Assembly: GCA_017626355.1 (NCBI GenBank)
Contig: JAGAIY010000008.1
Location: 1-43,957, forward strand
Reading direction: 5' to 3'
Source of the DNA: Bacteroidales bacterium
Lineage (GTDB): Bacteria > Bacteroidota > Bacteroidia > Bacteroidales > UBA932
Length of the DNA stretch: 43,957 nt
The position numbers and the translations under genes were made by a program. Positions 7,839-17,687 of the stretch are shown piece by piece. The notes under the pieces are model-generated. The model ran no database searches. It saw nothing but the letters and a program-made list of their open reading frames with translations, and had not been told where the DNA came from. The first letter of the stretch is position 1, and every line of letters starts with the position of its first letter.

Positions 7839-10477
7839 CCCTTTTTTCTTGCCGCCTTCTCAGCCTGCTTCAACTTCTCCTTCTCATATTTTTCCTGATA
7901 TCTCTGCAGAGTCTGAGCATCTTTTTCAGCCTGCCTTGCCATACCTTCCAAGGCCCTGCGCTTGCGCTTGCGTTCTTTCTCCTTCTTCTTTTCTTCCTTT
8001 ATCCTGGCCTTTTCCTCATCACGCTTGTCGAGATCCGCCCATCGCTGTTCCTTCTTCTCCTTCTTCCTGAGCTTTGCAGCCTCACGCTCCGCCTTGCGCT
8101 CCTCCCTCAGTTCCTTTTTATCCTTCACGACAACAGAATCAACAGATTCTGCAAGCGAAGAATCCACCGTTGCAGATGAATCGGCCACTGAAAGAGAATC
8201 ACTTACGCTGCCCAAGGAGTCCTTGGCAACAGACAGAGAATCCTTCGCGGCAGCCAGAGAATCGAGAGCCGGCTTGGCAAGTTCCAGAGAATCAAGGGTA
8301 GCCTGCTCCTTTGCCTGCTGTTCAGCCAAGGCTCTTTCCCGTTCACGCACCTGCCTTAATGAGTCCCTCACCTCGATCTGTCTTTTCACATCATCTATAT
8401 AACCTGGGAAATAAACATCCGTGTAGACATAGCGGGGCTGCTGAACCCTCGAATAGCGGGATCTCTCGCTCGGCCTGAGGGAGAGTTTCGTGACTGCCTC
8501 ACGATCAGCCGGCCTCCTCTCAGGCTGCCAGCTGAAGCCTTTCATCTGCTTTTCCTCTTCCTTGAGCTGTACGACAGGATAGCCGTCATTCTTCGGAGAC
8601 TCGTAATAGTGTATCCTTTCGATATTGCCGTCCTTGAACACGGCAGAAAGCATCTTTGAATCCGTCTTGTTGACTGTAGCAAGAGCATCATTCTCTTCTA
8701 TATAGAAAAGAGCGGAAGCGCCACCCAAGGCATCGAAGCGGTCCAGACCGCCCTTATCATCGAAATAAGCCGTCATTTCGGCTCCACGTATCTGATTGTA
8801 ATGCAGGGTATCCTGCTGGATGGTTATGAAGGCGTTTGACATAAGGCTGGCCTTATCCATCGCATTGTTCCTGACCACAACTGTTATACTGTCGGCAGCA
8901 TACTGACGCACTTCCTCCTGCCATACGACCGGTTGGATGAAGAGTCTGGCCAGTGAATCCAGATCGCTATAGACAAGTGAATCACACACTACCTGCATGT
9001 TCTTCTTGTATATGCGGACATTCTTCAAAGCCTCAAGAAAACCGATCTTTGTCGTATCGAGAGGGGCAGCATCAGCCATGGCAAGAGAATCTCCGGCCAT
9101 AAGAGAGTCGCTGACCATAAGGGAATCCTTCAGAGCCAAAGAATCGCTGAGCACAAGAGTATCTGAAAGTGCCAAGGAGTCCGAAGGGACAGGGATATCA
9201 GCGACCGCTGATGTATCAGGAGGAGCAGCACCGGCTTTCGGAAGCTTGGCCGCCTTCGGCTGCATCTTCGGAAGGGACTTGGCAGGAGCGGCTGCCGGTT
9301 TTGACGCAGCACCCTGGGCCGGCTGGGTGCCCTGAGACTGCCGGATACCCTGAGCCGCCTGCTTTGCACGCTGGTTAGGATCGTTCTTGGCCTCCTCTTC
9401 AGCTGCCTTTGCCGCAGCTGCAGCGGCCTTCTTTCTGAACTCTCCCACAGGATCTATCTCAAGAGCCTTGAGCCTTTCCGCTGACTGAGCCAGAGAAGCA
9501 GAATCGACCGCATGCTTCTCAAGCGTGTAATAGACAAGTTTGTCAGCACCCAGATAAACCGTATCGACGGAACCGTCCTGCTCCTCAGTCTGGGAGATTA
9601 CTGCAGGTTCCCTTGTAAGGGTCACCCTTGATATGCTGTCAAGATATTCAATCCTTCCCGCCAGTGCGAATACATTTCTGGTAGTGTCCGAAACCTGCAC
9701 ATTGCCCAGCATCTCCACAAGGTTGGTGTTCCTGTTGAAATAAAGGCTGTCGCACCATGCCTCCTGATCCTCGGACATAACATGCACCCTGTCAGTAAAG
9801 AAGAACTGTTCGATTCCTCTGTCATACCAGCCGGAACCCGCCGACAGCATGTTGTCTTCCTGCCATGCATTGGTATCGCGCCCGAATGTAGCAAGGTTCC
9901 GTTCCGATTCATACACAAGATTGGCAGTCTTTATGAAAATTGAATCCGTGAACATGTTCACATTGCCATCGAAAGTGAACTTCTTTATCTTCGAGTCATA
10001 TGTTCCTTCACGGCTCTCAATGATCTGGCCATCCTTGTCGCGCATGGCGCCACCCTGATCGAATACCGCCACCGAGTCCTGAGTATTATAATCAAGAAAT
10101 CTGGTTCTGAGCACATTGTGGTCCTTGTCCTGAAGCTGGACGAGCGAGCCTCTGAACTGTGCAAGGTCCTCATCTATAAGATATGTGAGCTTATCGCTTG
10201 TAAGAACAGTCTCATCCTGAAGGATGCTCACATTTCCCCAGGCATCAATGAAACGTGAATCCACATTCCATAAAGCCGTATCGCAGAGCAGGTATGTATT
10301 GTTATGAAGGAAACGGGCCGGACCGACCACTTTTCTGTAGCTGGCACCTTCAATATCCACGAGCTGCGCAGACTTCGAACTCATGAGAACGACAAGACTG
10401 TCCTCCTGCTGCTCCTGGGCAGATGCAGAAAGACAGAAAAGCAATACCGGTAATATGTAGATCAGTTTCTTGAGCAT
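7823..10477 (-). CDS. OstA-like (LptD N-terminal type) outer-membrane biogenesis protein
   Basis: An 884-residue secreted protein with a clear signal peptide (residues 1-20, ending SASA). Residues about 30-320 carry the repeated beta strands of the OstA/LptA jelly-roll fold (for example DAWGNVSILQDETVLTSDKL and FDGNVNMFTDSIFIKTANLV), with a second OstA-like stretch at about 475-640. Known family members bind or move lipopolysaccharide across the periplasm. Unusual features are an Ala/Pro/Lys linker (about 343-430), a run of six-residue DSL repeats (about 432-468), further DSL repeats (about 745-790), and a very charged Lys/Glu/Arg coiled-coil tail (about 800-884). It is the last gene of a guaB-PPIase-surA operon, 12 bases after surA. 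It lacks the C-terminal barrel of classical LptD, so it is not LptD itself. Confidence 0.85.
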   Translation of the reverse strand: MLKKLIYILPVLLFCLSASAQEQQEDSLVVLMSSKSAQLVDIEGASYRKVVGPARFLHNNTYLLCDTALWNVDSRFIDAWGNVSILQDETVLTSDKLTYLIDEDLAQFRGSLVQLQDKDHNVLRTRFLDYNTQDSVAVFDQGGAMRDKDGQIIESREGTYDSKIKKFTFDGNVNMFTDSIFIKTANLVYESERNLATFGRDTNAWQEDNMLSAGSGWYDRGIEQFFFTDRVHVMSEDQEAWCDSLYFNRNTNLVEMLGNVQVSDTTRNVFALAGRIEYLDSISRVTLTREPAVISQTEEQDGSVDTVYLGADKLVYYTLEKHAVDSASLAQSAERLKALEIDPVGEFRKKAAAAAAKAAEEEAKNDPNQRAKQAAQGIRQSQGTQPAQGAASKPAAAPAKSLPKMQPKAAKLPKAGAAPPDTSAVADIPVPSDSLALSDTLVLSDSLALKDSLMVSDSLMAGDSLAMADAAPLDTTKIGFLEALKNVRIYKKNMQVVCDSLVYSDLDSLARLFIQPVVWQEEVRQYAADSITVVVRNNAMDKASLMSNAFITIQQDTLHYNQIRGAEMTAYFDDKGGLDRFDALGGASALFYIEENDALATVNKTDSKMLSAVFKDGNIERIHYYESPKNDGYPVVQLKEEEKQMKGFSWQPERRPADREAVTKLSLRPSERSRYSRVQQPRYVYTDVYFPGYIDDVKRQIEVRDSLRQVRERERALAEQQAKEQATLDSLELAKPALDSLAAAKDSLSVAKDSLGSVSDSLSVADSSATVDSSLAESVDSVVVKDKKELREERKAEREAAKLRKKEKKEQRWADLDKRDEEKARIKEEKKKEKERKRKRRALEGMARQAEKDAQTLQRYQEKYEKEKLKQAEKAARKKGATNK

Positions 10478-10489
10478 ATGCAGGGCAGA

Positions 10490-11878
10490 CTACTCCTCCT
10501 TACGGAACTTTGCCGCCCAGCCATCACGTTTGAAGGCGCAGTCCTTGAACAGAGGATCCAGAATTATATAGGTAGTCTTTATCTTCGATTCAATGAAATC
10601 ATCAATCGCCTCCATGGCCTTTTCCTGTCTGGCCTGCTCGAGAAGCAGACTGTAGTCATGGGTGAATGTAGCGGTATGAGCAGGAAGGATCTTATCAATC
10701 TTAAGGATCTTATACACTGTATTACCGTTACGTCCCTCATTATCAAGCGATTCAAATGGCTCAGCAACTTCTCCGACTTCAAGGTCCTTGATTGCATTGT
10801 AATCCTGAGGCTTGAGCTGGTCTATCTCGAAATATGATGAGCCCGTATATGGATCGGCCATCTGTCCTCCGTTTGTCCTCGTTGCCGGATCCTCGGAATA
10901 GAAGCGGGCCGCAAGTTCAAATGTAACAGAACCCTGATTGATCTGGGTCCTGAGACTGTCAAGAAGTCCGAATCCTTTTGTCCTGTCCTCCGAAGTGTAC
11001 TCCGGCTTCAGGAGAATATGTCTTGCATTGAACATATCATCCTTCTTCTCAAGTACCTCTATGATGTGGAAGCCGTCAGGAGTCTCGACGATCTGCGAAA
11101 CCACACCGGGCTTGAGAGACATTGCCGCATCGGAAAATGCAGGCCAGAAAATGGACTTGGATGCCATTCCCAGCTCTCCTCCCCTTCTGGCACTTCCGGG
11201 ATCCTGAGAATAGATTCGGGCCAGTGTGGAGAACTTCTCTCCATTTATGATACGCTCACGGATGGCCAGAAGCCTCTCCTTCACCGCAATATTAGCCGCC
11301 TCCCTGTCAGGATATACACAGATCTGGCTCAGCTGATACTTAATAGGTACAACCGGCAGATCCACGCTGTCGGTATGAGCTACATACTGCTGGACATCGT
11401 ATGGAGAAAGTTCAGGGATTCCTTCTGAAACCTTATGCTGCATCTGCTGGATAAGGCTCTGGTCCTCAATGGTTTCCCTCCATTCCTGACGAAGTCTGTA
11501 TATAGGTTTGCCAAAATACTCCTCAACCGCGTCATCACCGCCGAGAGAGGTCCTGATCTGATCAACCCTGCCACGGAGCTCCGCCTCAACATTGTCCGCA
11601 TTTATTTCAAGTGAATCGACCCTTGCCTGCATGAGGAACAACTTTGACTCCAGCATATTCTCAAGAATCTCGCAGCGCGCATTCCTGTCGGACATGATGC
11701 CCTGAGCCTTCATCATCTGCACTTCCTCTTCAAGATCGGAAATCATGATCATCTCGTTTCCGATCACAGCTATCGACTTGTCCACGATACCGCCGGGATA
11801 CTTCTGTGCAGAAGCCGAAACAGTAGCGACAAGCAGAGCCACTATGGCAAAAAGTCTAAAATTCTGTAGATGTACCAT
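10490..11878 (-). CDS. surA: SurA-type periplasmic peptidyl-prolyl isomerase/chaperone
   Basis: A 462-residue periplasmic protein with signal peptide FRLFAIVALLVATVSASA. It has an N-terminal helical chaperone domain (about 30-165) and two parvulin (PpiC) domains (about 170-270 and 275-390), the first with the usual GGELG motif in DPGSARRGGELG and the second with NGGQM. It escorts outer-membrane proteins to the BAM machinery. The ATG at 11878 is preferred over upstream codons because it precedes the signal peptide directly. It overlaps the end of the upstream PPIase-like gene by 23 bases, suggesting translational coupling, and is followed by the OstA-like gene. Confidence 0.93.
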   Translation of the reverse strand: MVHLQNFRLFAIVALLVATVSASAQKYPGGIVDKSIAVIGNEMIMISDLEEEVQMMKAQGIMSDRNARCEILENMLESKLFLMQARVDSLEINADNVEAELRGRVDQIRTSLGGDDAVEEYFGKPIYRLRQEWRETIEDQSLIQQMQHKVSEGIPELSPYDVQQYVAHTDSVDLPVVPIKYQLSQICVYPDREAANIAVKERLLAIRERIINGEKFSTLARIYSQDPGSARRGGELGMASKSIFWPAFSDAAMSLKPGVVSQIVETPDGFHIIEVLEKKDDMFNARHILLKPEYTSEDRTKGFGLLDSLRTQINQGSVTFELAARFYSEDPATRTNGGQMADPYTGSSYFEIDQLKPQDYNAIKDLEVGEVAEPFESLDNEGRNGNTVYKILKIDKILPAHTATFTHDYSLLLEQARQEKAMEAIDDFIESKIKTTYIILDPLFKDCAFKRDGWAAKFRKEE

Positions 11879-12731
11879 ATATAGTAAAGTTTCCGTTTTC
11901 GCGCGCGTCATTGAGCAAGTCCCGTTCCAAACCTGTTATCAGGGCCTGCTTTCTTGCGCTTATTATCATATCCTTGATCATCGGAGCCGAATAATCCACC
12001 GGAGCCTGACGACCTTTGCCGATCATTTCAGGAACATATGCAAGCTTTATCAGACCGGTCGTGTCCTTGACTTCTATCCATCCTCCCGACATTGAATTGA
12101 GCATGGAATTGTAGTCCGTTCCGAACTCTCCTGCAAGCGAAGCCGCATCTATCCAGTCATTGTTCCATGTCATGAACTTGAGGGCGGAAGAATATGCGAT
12201 GCTGTCCGCTTCAACAAGGTCATTCGGGTCCGAAGACTTCATCATCTTCCTCAACTGCTTGAGAGCCGGTGAATCTGATGCTATGTTGAGATACCTTGCT
12301 CTTACTATAGGCCTCTGAAGAATGAACTTCTCCGGATGGGCCTCATAATACTCATCCACCATTTCATCGGTTACCGTAGTATCCAGTCTCTCATTGACAT
12401 AGAGCTGCTCATACCTGTACTTCAGCAGCGATTTCCTGTAGTCCTCCAGTTCCTTGGAAACATCCTTTTCGGCCTTTGAAAGCTGCTCCTGTGCTATTTT
12501 CAGATAGACAAGATCGGAAGCCCACGCATTGATGTACTGAAGTGCCAGAGCCGCACTGTCTTCAGGCGATATTCCCTTGGGTATCAATGCATCCAGCTCT
12601 GTTCTATAGAGTTTTACACCCTCCACCTGGGCAACGACTTCATCATCATGCAGAAGTGATGAAATCGCCCTACACGACGGTAGTGCCGACAGGACGATTC
12701 CTATAAGTGTTATGATGAAAGTTCTCTTCAT
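11856..12731 (-). CDS. Lipoprotein related to SurA/PpiC isomerases
   Basis: A 291-residue predicted lipoprotein (lipobox ending LPSC, Cys19) resembling the N-terminal chaperone half of SurA/PpiD proteins, with helical segments such as LYRTELDALIPKGISPEDS and a linker region before a diverged C-terminal part. No clear catalytic parvulin domain can be made out, so it is probably a folding chaperone and not an active isomerase. The ATG at 12731 follows the guaB stop by 7 bases; upstream in-frame codons lie inside guaB. In Bacteroidetes such a gene commonly precedes surA. It probably acts at the inner leaflet of the outer membrane or the periplasmic face of the inner membrane. Confidence 0.85.
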   Translation of the reverse strand: MKRTFIITLIGIVLSALPSCRAISSLLHDDEVVAQVEGVKLYRTELDALIPKGISPEDSAALALQYINAWASDLVYLKIAQEQLSKAEKDVSKELEDYRKSLLKYRYEQLYVNERLDTTVTDEMVDEYYEAHPEKFILQRPIVRARYLNIASDSPALKQLRKMMKSSDPNDLVEADSIAYSSALKFMTWNNDWIDAASLAGEFGTDYNSMLNSMSGGWIEVKDTTGLIKLAYVPEMIGKGRQAPVDYSAPMIKDMIISARKQALITGLERDLLNDARENGNFTIYGTSTEF

Positions 12732-12738
12732 CAAGAGA

Positions 12739-14256
<1,518 letters not shown>

Positions 14257-14377
14257 TCCCATATTTACTACGAATCTCCTAGAATATCCCAAAATAAGCT
14301 TCAGAACTGTAACTCTTGCGCACCTCACAACCAACCCCGTGGGGGCCATCATCCTATCTTTCAACCACTTAACCGAC

Positions 14378-14405
14378 AAGCCTGCCTTCCTCGCCATGCA
14401 GGCTT
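14378..14405 (-). repeat. REP-like hairpin, copy A
   Basis: On the minus strand AAGCCTGC, a 12-base loop (ATGGCGAGGAAG) and GCAGGCTT form an 8-pair stem. It lies 28 bases beyond the stop codon of the RAYT gene, in inverse orientation to copy B on the other side of that gene. The loop differs by one base from copies B, C and D. Confidence 0.85.
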
Positions 14406-14433
14406 ATCATCTAATAGCCTACGAATCAGCATC

Positions 14434-15363
14434 TTACCTCCCACAAAGTTTTAGATGCAAAAACTTCGAGAGTTCATATTTTGAAGGAGCAAACCTATTG
14501 GAAAGCAAACCGGCAATCTCCAGTCTGGCCTCACCCGGCAACGTTATAATCTTACGCGTTGGAGACATCTGAAGTTCATCATGAACATATTTTGCCATCT
14601 GCTCAAATATCTTATCTGAACCAGGATTAAAGACCTCCCTGATATCATACTCGCCTCCAGCCGTGGAACGCATTGCGTTCAGCATATCGTAACAACTTGT
14701 ATAATAAGACATAAGCATCTCTTTATCAATAGGAAGATACAATCTTATTATATAATCCGTCAGCAACTCGGACTCATCTTGCGAAAGCACGTCAAACATT
14801 CTTCTCACCTGCCCGTAAGTCAAATATCTGTTCCTCCTATGCGCCCCTTTGGCTTCAGCAAAAGCACGTCGTAATTTCATACTGTAGAGGCTTGAAGGTT
14901 TATATGTTGAGAAAGGATTCTCATCCTCAAGATATGCAAGAAAATTCCACCTGTAGTCCTCCGCTTTTGAGCACAACGCCTTTTCTACCGGGTTATTTCC
15001 GATATACACAACAGTCGATCTCACCTTTTTGCCACCAACCTTAGGAGCACTTCCGAAACTTTTATGAAACAAATTCCCATGCCTGCCTATGCTCTGATTA
15101 TATTCAGAAACAAACAAGGAGGTATAATGCCTGACAAAAGCACTTATATTGCTCAAAGCATCTGAAGACAACAGCGAATGCACATGATCTACCATAAGGC
15201 ACAGCGCCAATACCCTTACATTGTAGAATTTCGATAATACCGAGAAAATCGTATAAAAGACGAGAGCGTCCTCCCGGTCATAGAAAATGTTGAAACCATT
15301 AATTGTTCTTTGATAGATGTGTAAACACTCTCTTGGGGTAAATTTTCGTTTCTTATACTTCAT
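14434..15363 (-). CDS. REP-associated tyrosine transposase (RAYT, Y1/IS200-like)
   Basis: A 309-residue protein of the Y1 transposase (HUH) superfamily. Visible are the metal-binding HxH motif in MVDHVHSLL (His60, His62), the helix VRHYTSLFVSEYNQSIGRHGNLFHKSF matching the RAYT consensus around the tyrosine region, and VVYIGNNPVEKALC, the usual NPV motif. RAYT proteins are single-copy domesticated relatives of IS200 transposases that bind and cut REP hairpins. The ATG at 15363 is chosen because AAAGGAAAG precedes it; an ATG at 15396 is the alternative. The C-terminal 100 residues are an added domain. The gene is bracketed by inverted REP-like hairpins at 14378 and 15417, with further copies at 15785, 17621 and 21396. 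Confidence 0.9.
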   Translation of the reverse strand: MKYKKRKFTPRECLHIYQRTINGFNIFYDREDALVFYTIFSVLSKFYNVRVLALCLMVDHVHSLLSSDALSNISAFVRHYTSLFVSEYNQSIGRHGNLFHKSFGSAPKVGGKKVRSTVVYIGNNPVEKALCSKAEDYRWNFLAYLEDENPFSTYKPSSLYSMKLRRAFAEAKGAHRRNRYLTYGQVRRMFDVLSQDESELLTDYIIRLYLPIDKEMLMSYYTSCYDMLNAMRSTAGGEYDIREVFNPGSDKIFEQMAKYVHDELQMSPTRKIITLPGEARLEIAGLLSNRFAPSKYELSKFLHLKLCGR

Positions 15364-15416
15364 ATCACTTTCCTTTATGCCATCCGTGGGAGACATCACG
15401 CTGATTATCCGCTAGT

Positions 15417-15460
15417 TAGCTGCTTAGCCTGCATGGCAAGGAAGGCAGGCTCATCAGCTA
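15417..15460 (+). repeat. REP-like hairpin, copy B
   Basis: AGCCTGC (15426-15432) and GCAGGCT (15445-15451) enclose the 12-base loop ATGGCAAGGAAG. An outer arm TAGCTG/CAGCTA (15417-15422/15455-15460) is separated by three unpaired bases on each side. It lies about 55 bases upstream of the RAYT start codon. Confidence 0.88.
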
Positions 15461-15582
15461 TGTTACTGATAATCAGAGAGAATGCCCCCACAGAGGCGAG
15501 TTATCTTCCGAAACGAAATTACCGCTCTTCAACGAGTATGAGTATAAAAAAAAGAAAAATGTGACGAATATTTCTTATAGCT

Positions 15583-15773
15583 ATGCAATGGATCCAGAAA
15601 TTCTATTATTTTATAGATGAACGGCTAGATGGACTTGAGAAACCGCACAGCGGCACAAAGCAGGCGGAGTATACCTTGGGCAGAGCTGCACAGGCAGCTT
15701 TGAGCGGTTGACCGAAGTATTTGCCAGCCACGGCGCCAGATTGGATAAAATGTCGTGGGATATATATATCTGA
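15583..15773 (+). pseudogene. Possible small gene broken by a frameshift
   Basis: An ATG at 15583 opens a 42-codon frame ending at 15711, translating as MQWIQKFYYFIDERLDGLEK and on to TLGRAAQAAL. In the next frame the reading continues without interruption from about 15702 (ERLTEVFASHGARLDKMSWD) to a TGA at 15771-15773. Both parts read like one soluble helical protein of about 62 residues, so a single-base indel near 15700 is likely. I do not recognise the family. It lies between REP copies B and C in an otherwise gene-free stretch. Confidence 0.4.
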
Positions 15774-15784
15774 AATTCAACGAA

Positions 15785-15830
15785 TTAGCTAATGAGCCTG
15801 CATGGCAAGGAAGGCAGGCTCATTAGCTAA
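15785..15830 (+). repeat. REP-like hairpin, copy C (perfect 17-pair stem)
   Basis: The arms 15785-15801 and 15814-15830 are perfectly complementary over 17 bases and enclose the loop ATGGCAAGGAAG. It is the most complete member of the family and includes the outer arm TTAGCTAATG/CATTAGCTAA, which is degenerate in the other copies. It lies just downstream of the radical SAM gene that ends at 15864 on the minus strand. Confidence 0.9.
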
Positions 15831-15863
15831 ATACTTATAACACAGATAGTTATCCTCCACAGG

Positions 15864-16904
15864 CTAATATGAAAGCTGACGACCCTGCCATGAGCCGCGT
15901 TCTTCGAGGCGTTTTTCGAGCAGGCGCAGGAGTTCGACGTTCCTGATCAGGCCCCATGGAGTCTCGTTCACGAAGCGTGGAGGCACTTCGCCGACAAAGC
16001 GTTCTATGAACAGATCCGGCCTGAGGCGTTCCAGCATATCCACAAAGAAATCAAGATATTCCTCAAGCGAGAAGCGTTCGAAATCCTGCGGTCTTTCCGC
16101 ATATTCCTGTTCCATGCGTGTGCCTTTGACGATCTGAAGCTGATGGAATTTCACCGATCTCAAGGGCAGGCCGTTGATGAGAGAGCACGAATCAAGCATC
16201 ATCTGCCGGGTCTCTCCCGGAAGGCCGAGAATGAAATGGGCACCGACATCTATGCCACGCGACGCCGTCATATGCACAGCGCGTCTGGCTGTCTCGAAGT
16301 CATGACCACGGTTGATTCGGAGCAATGTCCGGTCATAGCACGACTCGATTCCATATTCCACAATGACTATCGGGGCAGTGCGGATGGATCCGGATGAATC
16401 CGATGCTCCGCCATCCGGCATGGCAAGACGACGTGTCCATCCGTCCAGGACTTTCCCCGCAGCAAGGTCAGCCAGATAATCCAGCTTCTCCTCGTCAACG
16501 CAGTCGGGACGTGTTCCGATGACGATACCGACCACCTGCGGATGCATCAAGGCCTCCTCATAAAGGGAGCGAAGCCTTTCAAGCGGCGCATATGTATTTG
16601 AAAAAGATTGGAAATAAGCAAGATAATGCTCCGTCGTACGATAACGCACCTTATGGAATTCAATCCCCTCGTCCAGCTGCTGGTGGAGACTCTTGCCGGC
16701 AGTGCTGTAAGACGGATGGAAAGCAGCATTGTCACAATATGTGCAGCCGCCACGACCGACCTTGCCATCACGGTTAGGACAGGTAAAACCGGCATCGAGC
16801 ACTATCTTCTGCAAGCGCTCTCCATATTTCCTTTTGAAATATCCGACAAAGGAATTGTACCTTTTCCCATCAGGAAAAGATTGAAGATCAGACAGAACAT
16901 CCAT
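15864..16904 (-). CDS. TIGR01212-type radical SAM protein
   Basis: A 346-residue protein close to the YhcC/TIGR01212 radical SAM family, whose reaction is unknown. The cluster-binding cysteines have the family's spacing (Cys42, Cys54, Cys57 in TCPNRDGKVGRGGCTYC), followed by a radical SAM barrel with HFILGLPGET and a C-terminal domain containing FHQLQIVKGTRM. The ATG at 16904 is used; a TTG two codons upstream is less likely. A short insertion at about 180-190 (DGGASDSSGS) is unusual. The nitroreductase gene ends 9 bases upstream on the same strand, so the two are probably co-transcribed. Confidence 0.9.
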   Translation of the reverse strand: MDVLSDLQSFPDGKRYNSFVGYFKRKYGERLQKIVLDAGFTCPNRDGKVGRGGCTYCDNAAFHPSYSTAGKSLHQQLDEGIEFHKVRYRTTEHYLAYFQSFSNTYAPLERLRSLYEEALMHPQVVGIVIGTRPDCVDEEKLDYLADLAAGKVLDGWTRRLAMPDGGASDSSGSIRTAPIVIVEYGIESCYDRTLLRINRGHDFETARRAVHMTASRGIDVGAHFILGLPGETRQMMLDSCSLINGLPLRSVKFHQLQIVKGTRMEQEYAERPQDFERFSLEEYLDFFVDMLERLRPDLFIERFVGEVPPRFVNETPWGLIRNVELLRLLEKRLEERGSWQGRQLSY

Positions 16905-16913
16905 ATTCAACCC

Positions 16914-17456
16914 CTATTCTCCATCATATGAATTCCAGGAAGACATCTCATGCATCTGCTTACGGACTTTATTGCGCGTAGGTGCATCAGGATATCCCAA
17001 TGAGATAATGAGCGGGATCCTCTTCGAGCGAGGAACATTAAGCAGAGCCGCTATACGTTTCTCGTCGAACCAGCCCATGATGCATGTTCCGAGACCGAGC
17101 TCGGCAGCCTGCAGGCAGAAATGTTCCACAGCCATACCCAGATCAAGCATGCAATAGTCCTTGTTCTTCACAAGACTTCCCAACTTGGCACTGACGTTCA
17201 TCTTCTCCAGCACCACAGCCACCATCACAGGAACCCCGTGCGTAAACTTGTTCATACCCAGCCCCTCAGCGGCATCGGCCATCTCATTCAGTTTAGCCCT
17301 GTCATCCACCACCACAAACTTCCACGGCTGGGAATTACATGCAGAAGGAGACATCCTCGCCGCCTCCAGGCACTTGACAACATCCTCCCTTGCTACGGGT
17401 GTCGGCAGGTATTTCCTGTCGCTCTGACGCTTCAATATAAGTTCTTCGAAATTCAT
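16914..17456 (-). CDS. Nitroreductase family flavoprotein
   Basis: A 180-residue FMN-dependent oxidoreductase of the nitroreductase family. The N-terminus LILKRQSDRKYLPTPV with the conserved Arg-Ser/Arg FMN-phosphate contacts, the segment ARMSPSACNSQPWKFVVV, and the C-terminal GLGTCIMGWFDEKR are typical. Physiological substrates of such small members are generally unknown. The ATG at 17456 begins the conserved part; the upstream in-frame extension covers the promoter. It precedes the radical SAM gene by 9 bases. Confidence 0.92.
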   Translation of the reverse strand: MNFEELILKRQSDRKYLPTPVAREDVVKCLEAARMSPSACNSQPWKFVVVDDRAKLNEMADAAEGLGMNKFTHGVPVMVAVVLEKMNVSAKLGSLVKNKDYCMLDLGMAVEHFCLQAAELGLGTCIMGWFDEKRIAALLNVPRSKRIPLIISLGYPDAPTRNKVRKQMHEMSSWNSYDGE

Positions 17457-17479
17457 ATCCTGCTTCTTTTGTACGGGTA

Positions 17480-17487
17480 CAAAGATA
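17480..17487 (-). promoter_or_regulatory. -7 element of the nitroreductase gene
   Basis: TATCTTTG on the minus strand matches TAnnTTTG exactly, 23 bases before the ATG at 17456. No TTG is found at 19-20 bases, so the -33 element is weak. Confidence 0.55.
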
Positions 17488-17525
17488 GCAAAATGATTTT
17501 TAGTGGGATTCATGCAAATATTTAA

Positions 17526-17533
17526 TATTTTTG
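17526..17533 (+). promoter_or_regulatory. Possible -7 element for the NlpC/P60 gene
   Basis: TATTTTTG matches TAnnTTTG on the plus strand. The transcript would have a leader of about 145 bases that contains REP copy D. The -33 element is poor. Confidence 0.3.
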
Positions 17534-17620
17534 TCGAGCAAAAGGATCCGGGTGAGGGCTTGCGTGAAGGGGGCGACAGTTGCGTGGGAGGGAAATCACT
17601 GGCAATCAGCGGATTAACGA

Positions 17621-17652
17621 ATGAGCCTGCATGGCAAGGAAGGCAGGCTTAT
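17621..17652 (+). repeat. REP-like hairpin, copy D
   Basis: ATGAGCCTGC (17621-17630) pairs with GCAGGCTTAT (17643-17652) with one G-T pair around the loop ATGGCAAGGAAG. It ends 35 bases before the NlpC/P60 start codon, so it would lie in that gene's leader RNA and may affect its expression. Confidence 0.87.
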
Positions 17653-17687
17653 ATGATATAGAATTGAAAATCAAATAGTTAAACCCC

